From Bacteroidia bacterium (lineage in GTDB: Bacteria; Bacteroidota; Bacteroidia; UKL13-3), in NCBI GenBank assembly GCA_025454875.1, contig JALONP010000016.1, forward strand, positions 1-64,000: a DNA stretch of 64,000 bases. Reading direction: 5' to 3'. The position numbers and the translations under genes are program-made. This document shows, one piece after another, positions 61,636 to 64,000 of this stretch (position 1 is the first letter of the stretch; every line of letters starts with the position of its first letter). The notes below the pieces were generated by a model. The model was not told where the DNA came from and ran no database searches. It was given only the letters and a program-made list of their open reading frames with translations.

Positions 61636-62562
61636 TTAAATTGGTCTATATCCCTTTAAAAAATCGCTTACGAACATACGCTTTTTACCTTCTAATTGAA
61701 TTTCCTTGAGGTAAACAACGCCATCGGAACAGTAATAACCAAGCTGGTTTTTATAATCAGTAGTTATATCACCTGCCTTATTTTCGTGATGTTTGGGAGA
61801 AAATGAGCAATCAAATATTTTGATTATTTTATTGTTAAGTTTTGAAATTGCTCCAGGGTATGGTGACAATCCAAGAATTTGTTGTCTGATAACTGTACCT
61901 GATTTTTCCCAATCAATTTGGCAGGTGCTTGTGGAAATCTTTGGGGCAATTTTTGTTGAAAAAGAAGCTTGAGGAGTAGGAGAGATAGAAGTTTCAATTA
62001 CTCCTGATACGGTTTGAACAACAATACGAGCTCCCAAATCCATCAAAACATCATGTAATTCTCCTGCGGTCATTCCATCCTTAATTGCTACCCTTTCTTG
62101 CAACAATAAATCGCCTCTATCAATTTCATGCTTTAATTTAAACGTGCTTACCCCAGACTCTTTTTCTCCATTCATTATAACCCAATTAATTGGGGCAGCA
62201 CCTCTATAATCAGGCAATAATGATGCATGCAAATTAATGGTACCAAGAGTTGGCATATTCCAAACAACTTCAGGTAACATTCGAAAAGCGATAACTACTT
62301 GCAAGTCTGCTTCAAAGGATTTTAGCTCATGCAGAAATGATTCATTTTTTAAATTAGTTGGTTGCAATACTGGTATATTGTTAGCGACTGCATATTGTTT
62401 TACAGCAGAAGCTTGTAATTGCAATCCTCTCCCTGCAGGCTTATCTGGCGCTGTAACAACAGCAACAATATGGTACCCTGCTTTTAACAATGCATCTAGC
62501 GAGGCTACTGCAAAAGTAGGTGTTCCTAAAAAAACGATTCTTGGTTTATTCAATCTTTCCAT
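61636..62562 (-). CDS. fmt: Methionyl-tRNA formyltransferase
   Basis: A 308-residue enzyme that formylates initiator Met-tRNA using 10-formyltetrahydrofolate. The N-terminal Rossmann-like domain has FLGTPTFAVASL, the INLHASLLPDYRGAAPINW active-site region and the KLKHEIDRGDLL helix; the C-terminal OB-fold domain has LSPYPGAI. ATG 62562 (MERLNKPRIVFLG) is the family N-terminus and overlaps the end of ccmB by 13 bases; the longer start at 62592 adds ten unrelated residues. Confidence 0.95.
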   Translation of the reverse strand: MERLNKPRIVFLGTPTFAVASLDALLKAGYHIVAVVTAPDKPAGRGLQLQASAVKQYAVANNIPVLQPTNLKNESFLHELKSFEADLQVVIAFRMLPEVVWNMPTLGTINLHASLLPDYRGAAPINWVIMNGEKESGVSTFKLKHEIDRGDLLLQERVAIKDGMTAGELHDVLMDLGARIVVQTVSGVIETSISPTPQASFSTKIAPKISTSTCQIDWEKSGTVIRQQILGLSPYPGAISKLNNKIIKIFDCSFSPKHHENKAGDITTDYKNQLGYYCSDGVVYLKEIQLEGKKRMFVSDFLKGYRPI

Positions 62563-63206
62563 AAATAGGGAAACAGCACATAACTTAAACAAATCACAAT
62601 GAACCCAAATGCAAAAATTGCCAATGCATCGGGCAGTATGAGTGATGGATCTAAGCCATCCACAGCTTTTTTAGAGGCTTTTACAATCATCAACAATAAG
62701 GGAATAACTACAGGAAACCCTAATACTGGCATTAACAGTGAGCCATTTCCACTTTTAGAAGCAATTGACGAGATAAAGGTAAAACACCCTGAAATACCTA
62801 TTCCTGCAAGCGCAATGATACTTGCAAAATAACTGAAACTAGATGCCATATTGCCTAAAAGCATTGCATACACTACGGTTGTAATTGCAGAAATAATCCA
62901 TATAAACAAGGTATTAAATGCTACTTTTGAAAGAATAATCCATTCTGGTGGGCTTATTGAATAATAGTACAATTGTCTTCCTTTTGTATCTCCAATAAAT
63001 CCTTTAGCTGCTGCTGTGCTTCCAGAGAACAGCAGAATAATCCAAAATAATGCATTCCAAGCTGCGGGATTAAGCATCTTTGCGGCTGCATATGCAATGA
63101 ATACAGAAGAAATGGATTGCAATACAATTCCATTAAAAGCATAGCGCGTTCTCCATTCTATTTGTATATCTTTTTTAAGCAGTATCCAAAAGGGATGAGC
63201 TTTCAT
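62550..63206 (-). CDS. ccmB: Heme exporter membrane subunit CcmB
   Basis: A 218-residue six-helix membrane protein of the CcmB family, part of the ABC-type apparatus for cytochrome c maturation. The N-terminus LLKKDIQIEWRTRYAFNG and the FSGSTAAAKGFIGDT loop are typical. CcmA, CcmC and other system I genes are not in this window; they may be beyond it or elsewhere. Mature c-type cytochromes, such as those of the act and peroxidase operons here, would depend on it. It overlaps the DUF1343 gene by four bases. Confidence 0.9.
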   Translation of the reverse strand: MKAHPFWILLKKDIQIEWRTRYAFNGIVLQSISSVFIAYAAAKMLNPAAWNALFWIILLFSGSTAAAKGFIGDTKGRQLYYYSISPPEWIILSKVAFNTLFIWIISAITTVVYAMLLGNMASSFSYFASIIALAGIGISGCFTFISSIASKSGNGSLLMPVLGFPVVIPLLLMIVKASKKAVDGLDPSLILPDALAIFAFGFIVICLSYVLFPYLWKD

Positions 63207-64000
63207 TTTTCGCGTGCTTTATAAATGTATCTAAAATCAGGGTAGAGCAAATATTTCATTCTTATTGTTCTGTATTTTTGTAAGTTCTTTTCCCAACTTT
63301 TCCTAATTTCTTGCTCCGATGTTCCCGTAATAATTTGCAACCTTAAAGAGTCGGTCCCGGCAAGTTTATCAAAGAAGGGGTTGAAAAATGAGCCCTTACT
63401 CGAATCTATTGCGTACAAATCTATAAGCCACTGGATATAGAGTTGAGGTTGTTTTAACAATACATTTTCTGCAAATGAAGATAAGTCGTATCCTCTACAC
63501 ACTTGGTTCATATGCGGTGGATTATCGGCTACACCTTGAATTGACTTTGGAGTGAATACATAATCTCCTTCTTTGTTTGTTGGTTTGCCTAAACATTCAA
63601 ACGGTTTAGTAGTTCCTCGGCCTAAGCTGTAGTTTGTACCTTCAAACAAACATAAACTTGGGTATAAGTATACGCTCGACATGGTTGGTAAATTGGGAGA
63701 GGGTTTTATAGGGAGAGCATATCTGTAGTTGTGGTCATACCCTTGCATTTTTACAATATGCAGTTGGCATTTAATCCTGTTTTGAAGCCAGCCTTCACCA
63801 TTAATCATTTGAGCATACTCTGCCACGGTAAGTCCGTGAACAATAGGTACTGGATGCATACCTACGAAAGATTTGAAATTGGTGTCAAGAACGGGACCAT
63901 CTACGTAAAATCCATTTGGATTTGGGCGGTCCAAAATCATGAGTTTAATTCCAGATTCTGCGCAAGCTTCCATTACGTAATGCAAAGTTGATATGTAAGT
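63203..64000 (-). CDS. DUF1343 protein, NamZ-like exo-beta-N-acetylmuramidase (5' end cut off)
   Basis: The C-terminal 265 residues of a DUF1343-family protein; the frame remains open to the window edge (64000), so the true start lies outside. Typical blocks are LDRPNPNGFYVDGPVLD, VGMHPVPIVHGLTVAEYA, LFEGTNYSLGRGTTKPFECLG and WLIDLY. NamZ removes terminal N-acetylmuramic acid from peptidoglycan fragments for recycling. Its end overlaps ccmB by four bases. No muramic acid uptake or recycling neighbour is visible here. Confidence 0.85.
   Translation of the reverse strand, partial: TYISTLHYVMEACAESGIKLMILDRPNPNGFYVDGPVLDTNFKSFVGMHPVPIVHGLTVAEYAQMINGEGWLQNRIKCQLHIVKMQGYDHNYRYALPIKPSPNLPTMSSVYLYPSLCLFEGTNYSLGRGTTKPFECLGKPTNKEGDYVFTPKSIQGVADNPPHMNQVCRGYDLSSFAENVLLKQPQLYIQWLIDLYAIDSSKGSFFNPFFDKLAGTDSLRLQIITGTSEQEIRKSWEKNLQKYRTIRMKYLLYPDFRYIYKAREK

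Overview
The window looks like one chromosomal segment of a Bacteroidota bacterium. I base this on several features: a complete alternative complex III operon (actA to actF), a secreted phosphatase with a type IX secretion (Por) C-terminal tail, promoters of the TTG-N19-21-TAnnTTTG kind used by this phylum, near absence of Shine-Dalgarno sequences, Bacteroidota-type LptD, MlaD and LPP20-like lipoproteins, and a small exosortase system. Base composition is even and AT-rich. I see no insertion sequence, prophage, integrase or CRISPR array. Family and genus cannot be fixed from the sequence alone.

Layout. 1-385: a doubtful small ORF and a terminator. 386-8768 (minus): actA-B-C-D-E-F, a quinol:cytochrome c oxidoreductase. 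8957-12784 (minus): aminotransferase, initiating sugar-phosphate transferase and nucleotide-sugar 4,6-dehydratase, the core of a bacillosamine-like glycan initiation pathway. 12842-18261 (minus): LPP20-like lipoproteins, a patatin lipase, a FadL-like porin and a Trp/Gly/Asn-rich lipoprotein. 18368-21445 (plus): proS and two unknown genes. 21448-23345 (minus): cell-wall amidase and MlaD. 23339-29268 (plus): LptD, a saccharopine dehydrogenase-like enzyme and an MsbA-like exporter, followed by tRNA-Pro(GGG) and a family 2 glycosyltransferase. 31078-34985: ABC-F ATPase, an alpha-oxoamine synthase (sphingolipid or sulfonolipid type) and an RsiV-like lipoprotein. 35288-41227 (plus): PhoX phosphatase, then a tightly coupled trio of di-heme peroxidase, Rieske lipoprotein and a cytochrome c fused to a peptidylglycine-monooxygenase-like copper domain. 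41229-46205: a Fur/Zur-type regulator facing a metal cluster of two His-rich paralogous lipoproteins, a COG0523 GTPase, a small Cys protein and an outer-membrane protein.

46468-50393: SelO, a heme-binding protein, a methyltransferase-like protein and an agmatinase-family enzyme. 50450-53702 (minus): an arsenic operon (arsR, DUF6428, an exported arsenate-reductase homologue, acr3, a cytosolic arsenate-reductase homologue). 53863-56612 (minus): EVE-domain protein, a zeta-like kinase pseudogene with a frameshift in its Walker A loop, pyrR and pyrB. 56697-58502 (minus): rpsA. 58602-61529 (minus): exosortase cluster, including a 59-residue gene that encodes a signal peptide plus a sorting tail. 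61636-64000 (minus): fmt, ccmB and a DUF1343/NamZ protein cut by the window edge.

The two most promising clusters are (1) the metal cluster at 41229-46205, with palindromes overlapping a textbook promoter, and (2) the compact exosortase system at 58602-61529, with its tiny putative substrate and a terminator-like hairpin directly before the exosortase start codon. Other points of interest are the coupled CcP/Rieske/copper-monooxygenase operon, the exported arsenate-reductase paralogue, the interlocked lptD/amidase promoters and the freshly broken zeta-like kinase.
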